Source of the DNA: Flavobacterium sp. CFS9
Lineage (GTDB): Bacteria; Bacteroidota; Bacteroidia; Flavobacteriales; Flavobacteriaceae
Assembly (NCBI RefSeq): GCF_041154745.1
Contig: NZ_AP031573.1
Coordinates: forward strand, 4,278,001-4,342,000
Length of the DNA: 64,000 nt
Reading direction: 5' to 3'
Positions 56,577-62,509 of this stretch are shown here, piece after piece. Every line of letters begins with the position of its first letter. Positions within the stretch are counted from its first letter, which is position 1. The position numbers were made by a program, and so were the translations under genes. Under the pieces are notes generated by a model. That model was not told the origin of the DNA, made no database searches, and worked only from the letters and a program-made list of their open reading frames with translations.

Positions 56577-57152
56577 TTAAAGCCAATTATAGCCTTTTGA
56601 TTTGTAAAAACGTGCCATTTCATCATATTGAGACTTAGAAAGATACTTCAAAATATCATTGCGAAGATTCTTCGATTTTGTAGCAGTCTTATAATAAATC
56701 TCCTCTAAAATCGGAAACGTACCAATATGCTTTTTAAGCACAGACATTGCTGTCTTTTCATCCTCAGTCCAAGCGCTAATATTATAAAGATCAATCGAAC
56801 CGCCCAGAAGAACATGATTGTCGTCAACATTTGTACCGAATGCCTTTGCAATCTTAAAAGCAGAAGCCGTAATAGCATCAATAGTTTTCTGATTGATAGT
56901 AGGATATTTCTTTTTGATATCCTGAACTTTCTGTTTTGTTAGTACAGGATCTGCCTTTGCATTTTGATTTGCATTTTCGATTTTCTCAGCTTCTAAATTA
57001 GTGTCTCTGACACTTGCAATAGTCCTTTTTAAATACTTGTAAGCGTACGGAAATACAAGGAAAAGAACGATTAAAAAAATCCCGTACTTCTTAAAGAACG
57101 GGATTATTGCGGTATTTAAGAAGCTAGGTTTATTGTTCCTAGTATTTCTCAT
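56577..57152 (-). CDS. Phage membrane protein with one N-terminal helix, 191 residues
   Basis: A single transmembrane helix near residues 24-45 (YGIFLIVLFLVFPYAYKYL), then a charged linker (TNLEAEKIENANQNAKADP) and a helical C-terminal domain (YPTINQKTIDAITASAFKIAKAFG, FPILEEIYYKTATKSKNLRNDILKYLS). The layout suits a virion-membrane protein that reaches out to the capsid, as in membrane-containing phages. The ATG overlaps the preceding 36-residue gene (TAATG). Confidence 0.65.
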   Translation of the reverse strand: MRNTRNNKPSFLNTAIIPFFKKYGIFLIVLFLVFPYAYKYLKRTIASVRDTNLEAEKIENANQNAKADPVLTKQKVQDIKKKYPTINQKTIDAITASAFKIAKAFGTNVDDNHVLLGGSIDLYNISAWTEDEKTAMSVLKKHIGTFPILEEIYYKTATKSKNLRNDILKYLSKSQYDEMARFYKSKGYNWL

Positions 57153-57262
57153 TATTTCTGATTTTGTTTAATTTTTGTGTAAATGAAATAAGCTAATAGC
57201 CCGCCTGCAACGATCAAAATCGCCTTAGTGTTATTCTGCCAAAATTCTTTCAATTTCTCCAT
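57152..57262 (-). CDS. Phage small membrane protein, 36 residues
   Basis: Begins MEKLKEFWQNNTKAILIV, a short polar start and one hydrophobic helix, then a basic end (YTKIKQNQK). The stop TAA and the next ATG share bases (TAATG), so it is translationally coupled to the 191-residue gene. Too short for usual gene callers. Confidence 0.6.
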   Translation of the reverse strand: MEKLKEFWQNNTKAILIVAGGLLAYFIYTKIKQNQK

Positions 57263-57275
57263 TTTCTTTGATTTT

Positions 57276-57833
57276 TTAAATTGTTATTGTTACGTATGAA
57301 TAAAAAAAAAGCCCGATTGTTATTAAAGCAGGGATTATGTACTGCTTTGCTAATAAAAATTTGTCAATTGTGACTTTTAGTTTTGCTGTTGATACATCAC
57401 CAAGCATGGTTAACGCTTTAGCGATATCAGAATCTTTTACTTCAGTATGTGCCTTTCCGAGCTCAACTTTAAGTATTGCTCGCGATAGCTTAAGAAGAAA
57501 GGCGGAATTAATTTCCGTAAGCCTTTGAGTAGGAGAGACCCCCAGTGTATTAGCCACAGACGCAATATAAGCATCTGTATTGTTCTCAGTTCTCGGTGCA
57601 TATTCTGAAATTAAAGATTTGACTGTGTTTTTACCTTTATTAATGTCATTTATCAAGTCTTTAAGCATTGCTCTAATACCAAAATGAACATTTTCAAATT
57701 GTTCGAATTTTTCATCAGTACTTTGCGAATAAGGGATTTTCCCCTGCCACGCATTATTTGTTCTGATTAGATTGCCCGGATTATTATTTCGCAGACCTCT
57801 TACGCTGTGATTATTCAGAAACGACTTCGACAT
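57276..57833 (-). CDS. Phage P5-like peptidoglycan hydrolase with a C-terminal membrane helix
   Basis: 185 residues from ATG 57833 (MSKSFLNNHSVRGLRNNNPGN). The longer frame from 57893 lies inside the upstream 56-residue gene and is rejected. The motif RGLRNNNPGNLIRTNNAW, then EKFEQFENVHFGIRAMLKDLIND, is the signature of P5-like muramidase proteins known from membrane-containing phages and many prophages. A helix near the end (YIIPALITIGLFFYSYVTI) should anchor it in the virion membrane. Likely used to open the cell wall on entry or exit. Confidence 0.8.
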   Translation of the reverse strand: MSKSFLNNHSVRGLRNNNPGNLIRTNNAWQGKIPYSQSTDEKFEQFENVHFGIRAMLKDLINDINKGKNTVKSLISEYAPRTENNTDAYIASVANTLGVSPTQRLTEINSAFLLKLSRAILKVELGKAHTEVKDSDIAKALTMLGDVSTAKLKVTIDKFLLAKQYIIPALITIGLFFYSYVTITI

Positions 57834-57981
57834 CTTTTTCGATTTTTTTCGGCTCTTTATCCTCTGCAAGCTTCGCAAATTCATCGTGTGCATATTGAAC
57901 GACTTTTACGGCTACTGCGATAAACGCACCATATTTTACAATAATTTTAAGAACGTTTGTAATTGTACTAAGACTTTTCAT
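57811..57981 (-). CDS. Phage small membrane protein, 56 residues
   Basis: Starts MKSLSTITNVLKIIVKYGAF. One hydrophobic helix (LKIIVKYGAFIAVAVKVVQ) precedes a charged acidic/basic tail (HDEFAKLAEDKEPKKIEKDVEVVSE). It overlaps the hydrolase gene by 23 bases. Below the length limit of most gene finders. Confidence 0.6.
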   Translation of the reverse strand: MKSLSTITNVLKIIVKYGAFIAVAVKVVQYAHDEFAKLAEDKEPKKIEKDVEVVSE

Positions 57982-58102
57982 CCTCTTGTTTTTTTAATTG
58001 TTCGACTTCTTTGCGCTCTCTGCGCTCTTTTATTTTTTCAATAATTACCTCGGCTATTTCATGAATAATCAAAGGCAGTAATTTTGATAAAGCCCGAAGC
58101 AT
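57968..58102 (-). CDS. Phage small protein, 44 residues, amphipathic helix
   Basis: Starts MLRALSKLLPLIIHEIAEVI. A hydrophobic/amphipathic N-terminal helix is followed by a strongly charged helix (EKIKERRERKEVEQLKKQED). The end overlaps the 56-residue gene start (14 bases) and the ATG overlaps the stop codon of the 159-residue gene (TAATG). Likely membrane associated. Confidence 0.55.
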   Translation of the reverse strand: MLRALSKLLPLIIHEIAEVIIEKIKERRERKEVEQLKKQEDEKS

Positions 58103-58581
58103 TACTTTCTGTAATTTCTCCCAAAATAACCTGTAACGCGCTTACCGCTTTTCGTAACACCGCTACCATTAGGAGTGATACACAAACCAAGTTCCTTTAT
58201 TACAATTACCTGAGTTTTAACATTCATCAAAACATGATAAGTTTGATTTGATCCGACTGTATCATTAGTGATCGTACAGATCATTTTTTGATACTCCTTT
58301 TCTTGGTTACCGGACTTACCCTGAGAATTTACAATCTCAAGACCTTTATTGCCTTGACCTGCATAAGGTGCAACCGTAGCTTTCATTAAACCTAATCGGG
58401 TTTTTCTCCAAGCATTTACGATCGTATTACCTTCAAAATTTCCATTTCTGATACGGCTGTAAACTGCTCCGCTTTTTTTATACGTTTGCTGTTGCTGTTG
58501 AGACTGAGAATTATTATTTTGTCTCTGATTTTGTACTGGGTAAAAATTACCATCACTACCTTTATAATACGTTTGTGCCAT
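58102..58581 (-). CDS. Phage structural protein with Gln/Asn-rich N-terminus, 159 residues
   Basis: Residues 12-33 are nearly all Q, N and S (QNQRQNNNSQSQQQQQ), followed by a compact beta-rich domain (SRIRNGNFEGNTIVNAWRKTRLGLMKATVAPY... KRVTGYFGRNYRK). A positively charged, low-complexity start suggests a DNA- or membrane-linking structural protein. No family recognised. Coupled to the 44-residue gene by TAATG. Confidence 0.65.
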   Translation of the reverse strand: MAQTYYKGSDGNFYPVQNQRQNNNSQSQQQQQTYKKSGAVYSRIRNGNFEGNTIVNAWRKTRLGLMKATVAPYAGQGNKGLEIVNSQGKSGNQEKEYQKMICTITNDTVGSNQTYHVLMNVKTQVIVIKELGLCITPNGSGVTKSGKRVTGYFGRNYRK

Positions 58582-58584
58582 TGC

Positions 58585-58716
58585 TTAATGTATTAGTTGT
58601 TTTATAATTACGATTAAATCGCCTAACTTTTTTAAGAGAAGTATTACCGTGTCTATCAGGAAAATCAAACCGTAGAGACGATAATACTTTCTTTTGCTAT
58701 CTTCTTCCTGAGACAC
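58585..58716 (-). CDS. Possible phage small membrane protein, 43 residues, GTG start
   Basis: The frame from GTG 58716 reads VSQEEDSKRKYYRLYGLI then FLIDTVILLLKKLGDLIVIIKQLIH. It has a polar start, a hydrophobic segment and a basic end, like its neighbours. It overlaps the end of the 170-residue membrane gene by 20 bases and fills the 115-base gap to the next gene. No Shine-Dalgarno or ATG. Confidence 0.35.
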   Translation of the reverse strand: MSQEEDSKRKYYRLYGLIFLIDTVILLLKKLGDLIVIIKQLIH

Positions 58717-59209
58717 GCTTACGACCAGAATTATTCTGATTGTTCTTTCTGATTAGATAAATTGCACCTAGTGCAGCTACAGCCAATAAAAGATGTTTCC
58801 AATGCTTTTTAAACCAAGCCATTATCGTAGAATCTGCAACTTCAGCGCCAACAGTCCCTAAACCTTGTTTAAACCCTGTTGATGCACCATCATAAGCACC
58901 TTCCGCAATTGACTTCGATAACATTCCTGCACCAGCACCGGCAATAGCACCTACAGAAGATCCTGCATATGTTAATGTCTGCTGTTGCAACTGTTGTGCT
59001 TTAGCTTCGGCAACTTGTCTATCGTATTCATTTTGTGCATTTTCGGCATCTTTTTTAGCCTGATGAGAAGCTTGTAGCCCCTCTGAAACATTTTGCAAAG
59101 TTCCCCCTACGAATGGAATAGCCCCCATAATTGGAGTAGCCACTTTTACGAGATTTTTGAACGAAACGTTTTTTTTAATGGCCTTGCCAATCTTTTTGAA
59201 AAACCCCAT
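58697..59209 (-). CDS. Phage membrane protein, 170 residues
   Basis: An amphipathic, basic N-terminus (MGFFKKIGKAIKKNVSFKNLVK) and a Gly/Ala-rich hydrophobic stretch (AGSSVGAIAGAGAGML) flank a charged coiled-coil-like section (SHQAKKDAENAQNEYDRQVAEAKAQQLQQQ). A C-terminal helix (HLLLAVAALGAIYLI) ends in basic residues. This is the layout of phage DNA-pilot or spike-base proteins that cross the host envelope. Follows the candidate capsid gene by 2 bases. Confidence 0.6.
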   Translation of the reverse strand: MGFFKKIGKAIKKNVSFKNLVKVATPIMGAIPFVGGTLQNVSEGLQASHQAKKDAENAQNEYDRQVAEAKAQQLQQQTLTYAGSSVGAIAGAGAGMLSKSIAEGAYDGASTGFKQGLGTVGAEVADSTIMAWFKKHWKHLLLAVAALGAIYLIRKNNQNNSGRKRVSGRR

Positions 59210-59211
59210 AA

Positions 59212-59934
59212 TTACAAATGATTTCTTAAGATTAAATTGATTACAGAACCTTGTGCTTTTCTAATATTTACATTAGATACGGCCAATAAAGGCAACTGTA
59301 TTTTGTCAGGGAAAGCACTTAGTACAGAAGCGTTTTTCTTCACATACGCTACAGGATCTGTACTTTTGCTCATTGCTTCCAATTCGTAAAGGCTGTATTT
59401 TACTACCTGACCATTTGCGAATGTGTAGTTGATCTCCTCAATAGTGCTGGATTTATCCAAGATCATGATATCATAACCAAACACATTGAAATCTTTGTTT
59501 GTATCCTCAGAACTCATTGATTTGTGTTCAAAAGAAAAAATTTGAGTGCTTGTTTCCGGTTCCTCAATACCGTTCAAGATGTACGTTTTAGTAGCATCAA
59601 GGTTGTTTAATGTAATTTTAATTACATCTTTTTCAAACAAGTGAATAGACCCCTCGTTGCAGATCTCGCAGACAGCAATTAAACCAAGATCACGAACAGA
59701 ATCACTAATAATAGCGTCCTCTCCATAGGTGTTTGCTAAAATGAAATCTTTTAAGTTCATAGAACCTTTTGTAATCTCAAAGTTAGAGCCGTTCGCGCGC
59801 TCAACTTCTACACGAATAGTCTCATTTGTCAAACCCGCATATTCCAATGACGAAGCAACAATGATCGTCGAAATACTTTTAGTTAGCAAAATTGTACCAG
59901 TCGTTGTTTTACCTGTACCGTTGTAAATTTCCAT
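59212..59934 (-). CDS. Candidate major capsid protein, 240 residues
   Basis: Beta-rich throughout, with no signal or transmembrane helix. It begins MEIYNGTGKTTTGTILLTKS and has SLEYAGLTNETIRVEVERANGS and LKDFILANTYGE. The pattern (Y-x-G-x-T-x-x-x-I-x-V-x-V-E, then L-x-D-x-I-L-x-N-T) recalls the first jelly roll of corticovirus PM2 capsid protein P2 from memory. The length is slightly below a typical double jelly roll. It is the largest non-Rep gene, first after a terminator, which fits a highly expressed capsid gene. Confidence 0.6.
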   Translation of the reverse strand: MEIYNGTGKTTTGTILLTKSISTIIVASSLEYAGLTNETIRVEVERANGSNFEITKGSMNLKDFILANTYGEDAIISDSVRDLGLIAVCEICNEGSIHLFEKDVIKITLNNLDATKTYILNGIEEPETSTQIFSFEHKSMSSEDTNKDFNVFGYDIMILDKSSTIEEINYTFANGQVVKYSLYELEAMSKSTDPVAYVKKNASVLSAFPDKIQLPLLAVSNVNIRKAQGSVINLILRNHL

Positions 59935-59984
59935 TTGTATTTTTTTTTAATTATTAAATGATTACAAATCAAAATTGGATATAA

Positions 59985-60010
59985 AAAAACCCCGAAAATC
60001 GAGGTTTATT
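59985..60010 (-). terminator. Terminator before the candidate capsid gene
   Basis: On the minus strand AAACCTCG pairs with CGGGGTTT around a 5-base loop, followed by T7. It separates the early genes from the capsid gene, which then needs its own promoter in 59935-59985. Confidence 0.65.
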
Positions 60011-60032
60011 TACTTTTGGTCTTATTTGTGCT

Positions 60033-60203
60033 TTATTGTGCTTTTTTGGCATTAACTTTGAAATAAGAATAAACATGACATTTTAAGACCACTGAAATAT
60101 CGTATTCCTGTTTTATATCTGATATAAAACTTTTGGCGGTGTTGACGTGAACGCCCATTAATGTTGCCAATTCTTTGGCTGTAACTACTTGTAATTGTTC
60201 CAT
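60033..60203 (-). CDS. Phage small helix-turn-helix protein, 56 residues
   Basis: Starts MEQLQVVTAKELATLMGV. VTAKELATLMGVHVNTAKSFISDI is a clear HTH (helix, turn at MGVH, recognition helix VNTAKSFISDI), as in small excisionase or MerR/AlpA-type phage regulators. It lies between the early and capsid genes and probably sets lysogeny or late expression. Below the usual length cut-off. Confidence 0.7.
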   Translation of the reverse strand: MEQLQVVTAKELATLMGVHVNTAKSFISDIKQEYDISVVLKCHVYSYFKVNAKKAQ

Positions 60204-60250
60204 GTTATAAGATTTTGGGTTGAATAGAGGAGGGGTGCAACCCTCCTTTG

Positions 60251-60475
60251 TTATTGAAATAAGTCTAATTGTCTAAGTGTTGTTTTACGGGTGTCTACGA
60301 CAGGCGCAAAAATTTCCTTTTCAGTCAAATTCTGCTTTGGCAAATAAAATTTACAGGAATCATTTTTAAAAGTGACTTCGGTAAACTTTGTACATAAGCC
60401 GGCATCTTTAGTTTGGCGTTTATGTAAGAATTTCGAGTTATCAAAAGACATACAATTTTCACAGTTTTTCATCAT
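60251..60475 (-). CDS. Phage Cys-rich protein, 74 residues
   Basis: Starts MMKNCENCMSFDN (Met2 may be the true start). C-x2-C at the start, then LC and SCKFYLP, giving four cysteines in a zinc-ribbon-like order; the middle is basic. Probably binds zinc and nucleic acid. No family recognised. 47 bases before the HTH gene. Confidence 0.6.
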   Translation of the reverse strand: MMKNCENCMSFDNSKFLHKRQTKDAGLCTKFTEVTFKNDSCKFYLPKQNLTEKEIFAPVVDTRKTTLRQLDLFQ

Positions 60476-60511
60476 AGTTTTTGGTTTAGCGATTTAACAA
60501 AAATGTTAATT

Positions 60512-60539
60512 GAATCCCGACTATCATTAGTCGGGATTT
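60512..60539. other. Perfect 11-bp hairpin between phage early genes
   Basis: AATCCCGACTA mirrors TAGTCGGGATT around the loop TCAT. On the plus strand T4 follows; on the minus strand there is no T-run. It may be a replication hairpin as well as a terminator. Confidence 0.55.
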
Positions 60540-60607
60540 TGGGAAATCTTAAGACCGACAATTAAGCCGATTAAAACACAAATTATACATATCAAAATAT
60601 CATTCAT
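60527..60607 (-). CDS. Possible phage membrane peptide, 26 residues
   Basis: The frame MNDILICIICVLIGLIVGLK, then ISQNPD and stop, is one hydrophobic helix with a short polar end. It fits the other tiny membrane proteins, but it is short enough to be chance. Confidence 0.35.
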   Translation of the reverse strand: MNDILICIICVLIGLIVGLKISQNPD

Positions 60608-60678
60608 TTTTGTAAGAATTTGGTTAATTAAAATTAATTTACATAAGTTTTATTATGAATCACGTTATTTTTATTCCT

Positions 60679-60756
60679 GGAAAAGCAGATCCGGAAAACC
60701 TTTTAACGTTATTTTAGTCAGCTGCAGAAAAGATCCGGAACAACGTTTAACGTTAT
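60679..60756. repeat. Two GATCCGG...TTTAACGTTA repeat units (right cluster)
   Basis: Unit 3 at 60679-60711 (GGAAAAGCAGATCCGG...TTTTAACGTTA) and unit 4 at 60726-60756 (AGAAAAGATCCGG...GTTTAACGTTA). With the left cluster (55537-55610) there are four units sharing GATCC-G-G and the palindrome TAACGTTA in the same orientation. Candidate Rep-binding or operator sites. Unit 4 includes the coiled-coil gene's stop codon. Confidence 0.65.
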
Positions 60757-60995
60757 TCTTGCATAATCCAACTAAATAGATCTTTCAAATTATCCAATCT
60801 TCTTTCATAATGTGCCAAACTATGCTTGGTTTGAGATAATTCTTCTTTCAGTTTTTTTATTTCTTCCAACTTATCAAGGTAGTTTACGACAGAATACTCA
60901 ACAGCTTTTGAATTAGTATTAATATCAAATTCTCTTTTAATTTTGTTTACTTGACTTTCAAATTCAGATGAAATGTTTCTTAAATCAATATTCAT
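60753..60995 (-). CDS. Phage coiled-coil protein, 80 residues
   Basis: After a short helical start (MNIDLRNISSEFESQVNKIKREFD) comes a heptad-rich stretch (DKLEEIKKLKEELSQTKHSLAHYERRLDNLKDLF) that should form a dimeric coiled coil. It is encoded 11 bases after rep, so it is probably a replication accessory or regulator. No family recognised. Confidence 0.65.
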   Translation of the reverse strand: MNIDLRNISSEFESQVNKIKREFDINTNSKAVEYSVVNYLDKLEEIKKLKEELSQTKHSLAHYERRLDNLKDLFSWIMQE

Positions 60996-61006
60996 AATTT
61001 TTAGTT

Positions 61007-62134
61007 TTAAAGGTTAACACCAAGATTTTGCAGAAATTTATTACTGCGTTCATTATTTTGTATTTGAATGGTTAAATTTTTATCACGATTTGTTAGATCA
61101 TCAATAAGCTTTTTTGCTTTAGATTTTGTTCGAGATCTTGACACAGGGCAATCAATCAAATAAGTAAAACCCAAAAGTTTTTCCTGATCAAAGCCTAATT
61201 TTATTAAGTTTTCGATATAAAACTGCATTGCAACATCCATAGGACTTAACTCTGCATTTACTTTTGATTTTACTTTTGATTCTATATAATGAGGAATTCC
61301 GCTTTTAGCGATTTTTGTTAGATCATCCTGACGCGCTTTTAATAGATCATAAAAAGTTTTGAAATCAGCTTTAAATCCTTGTTTACACAAAAATTCTTTA
61401 TGCTTATGCGCTTTTATTGTAAACTCGTATCTCACAAGATTATCAATTACACTAGCTTTCATCGGCTCAAGATAAGCCTTATAAAAGGCGATACTTTTTG
61501 ATAGTAATTCAAAGCCTTTATGATAAATTTTACAATATGGAGTTGTATTTGTTGCTTTTTCACGCTTATTAAAGTCTAAACCAAGATTATACGTTTTCTT
61601 TAAAGAATCTGAGTGCGATATATGATGTAGTAAAGGTTTTTTTCCAGAATTTGGATTGTGCATGATTAAACTAAAAGCAGTTTTCAAGCTTTTTAAATCA
61701 ATAAGTTGATTGATGCAAATATCAATATCAGAGACAAGACCCTCTAAAAAGTCATGACGTGAGATGTAAAGCACGCCAAAACTATTTATATCATCAATAA
61801 TAGTTCTGTAATTATCTGCGGAAATTCCTTCAAAATACTTTTCCTTAAGCATTTTTGCAGAAATTTGAAAAACAACATATTCATGCGCCAATTTTCTAGC
61901 ATCTATAAACGCTTTAATGTAAAAACGATACGTAATACCGTTAATAATCTTTGTAAAAGGTTCAGCTTTACGAAAATTATCACCTAATTTTTGTTGTTCG
62001 TTACCATCATTATCCAACGTTTCAATATCCGGATAATACGCTATGTAGTCCGTAATCAAACGTTTATCGAGAATTTTTACTTTCTCAAGCTTTACGCGAA
62101 CCTTTAACGAATCTATTAAACCAACGTTAAACAT
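61007..62134 (-). CDS. Rep-like replication initiator, rolling-circle type (tentative)
   Basis: 375 residues, the largest phage gene and the first after attR. It has a mixed alpha/beta N-terminal half with DIDICINQLIDLKSLKTAF, then TPYCKIYHKGFELLSKSIAFYKAYL and IDNLVRYEFTIKAHKHKEF. The K-I-Y-x-K and R-Y-E-x-T pattern is familiar from gene II/Rep proteins of ssDNA phages and small plasmids. The nicking Tyr and metal-binding motif were not identified with certainty. A basic C-terminal tail (SRSRTKSKAKKL) would bind DNA. Starts and ends fit the operon. Confidence 0.65.
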   Translation of the reverse strand: MFNVGLIDSLKVRVKLEKVKILDKRLITDYIAYYPDIETLDNDGNEQQKLGDNFRKAEPFTKIINGITYRFYIKAFIDARKLAHEYVVFQISAKMLKEKYFEGISADNYRTIIDDINSFGVLYISRHDFLEGLVSDIDICINQLIDLKSLKTAFSLIMHNPNSGKKPLLHHISHSDSLKKTYNLGLDFNKREKATNTTPYCKIYHKGFELLSKSIAFYKAYLEPMKASVIDNLVRYEFTIKAHKHKEFLCKQGFKADFKTFYDLLKARQDDLTKIAKSGIPHYIESKVKSKVNAELSPMDVAMQFYIENLIKLGFDQEKLLGFTYLIDCPVSRSRTKSKAKKLIDDLTNRDKNLTIQIQNNERSNKFLQNLGVNL

Positions 62135-62166
62135 GCTAAAAGAATTAGAGTTAACAAATTGATTAT

Positions 62167-62196
62167 CAAATATATACTAACGCTTTTGAACCATAA
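62167..62196 (-). promoter_or_regulatory. Possible rep promoter overlapping attR
   Basis: TATATTTG on the minus strand (62174-62167), with a TTA (consensus TTG) exactly 19 bases upstream, inside the phage XerC half of attR. The -33 box would be kept on excision because it lies on the phage side of the core. Confidence 0.45.
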
Positions 62197-62213
62197 TTTA
62201 TATTATGTAAAAT
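62186..62213. other. attR: dif-like XerC/XerD recombination site
   Basis: XerC half TTGAACCATAA (62186-62196), core TTTATA (62197-62202), XerD half TTATGTAAAAT (62203-62213). This XerD half differs from E. coli TTATGTTAAAT by one base, so it is very likely the host half. It shares the core and most XerC bases with attL. Confidence 0.8.
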
Positions 62214-62509
62214 AGAAAATTTAAAGAAATGCTCTACTGTGATTCATTATCCTTGCGATATTTTAAACAAAGATTATTTTAAAGCTAAATAATCGATTCT
62301 CAGTTCTACTCTGTACAGATACTTTCCCAAATCAATAGCAATAACCAATTTAAATTGAACTTCAAAATTGTAATTAGCTGTTTTAAACGCTTTAAAATCG
62401 CTATATTTAAGATTTCTTTAAAATAATTATATTCTGCATGGGATGCTTTCATTCTAAGACATAATTTTCTTATTTTTACATTCGATACTTTAAAAAAACT
62501 ATCAATCGT
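62214..62509. other. Intergenic region right of the prophage
   Basis: 296 bases, AT-rich, with no convincing ORF or hairpin. It must contain the promoter of the CBS/cNMP gene; I see no clear TAnnTTTG there. Confidence 0.4.

Larger units (their letters stand above)
55379..62213 (-). mobile_element. dif-integrated prophage of a probable ssDNA, membrane-containing phage
   Basis: About 6.8 kb between two dif-like sites with the same core. It holds about 16 densely packed genes, all on the minus strand, in the order Rep, coiled coil, small TM peptide, Cys-rich protein, HTH, candidate capsid, then membrane/structural genes and a peptidoglycan hydrolase. Many genes overlap by TAATG. There is no recombinase, no tail or terminase gene and no Zot/FtsK-like ATPase. 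Genome size, Rep type, lytic enzyme and the number of one-helix proteins fit ssDNA phages of Bacteroidota such as Obscuriviridae or FLiP. Gene similarity to a named phage was not tested. Confidence 0.75.

Noticed and set aside
57834..57893. Longer P5-like hydrolase frame
   Set aside because: The extra 20 residues fall inside the 56-residue gene. MSKSFL starts next to the conserved motif.
55379..62213. Filamentous (inovirus) prophage
   Set aside because: dif use would fit, but there is no Zot-like ATPase or signal-bearing small coat protein pattern, and a muramidase is present.
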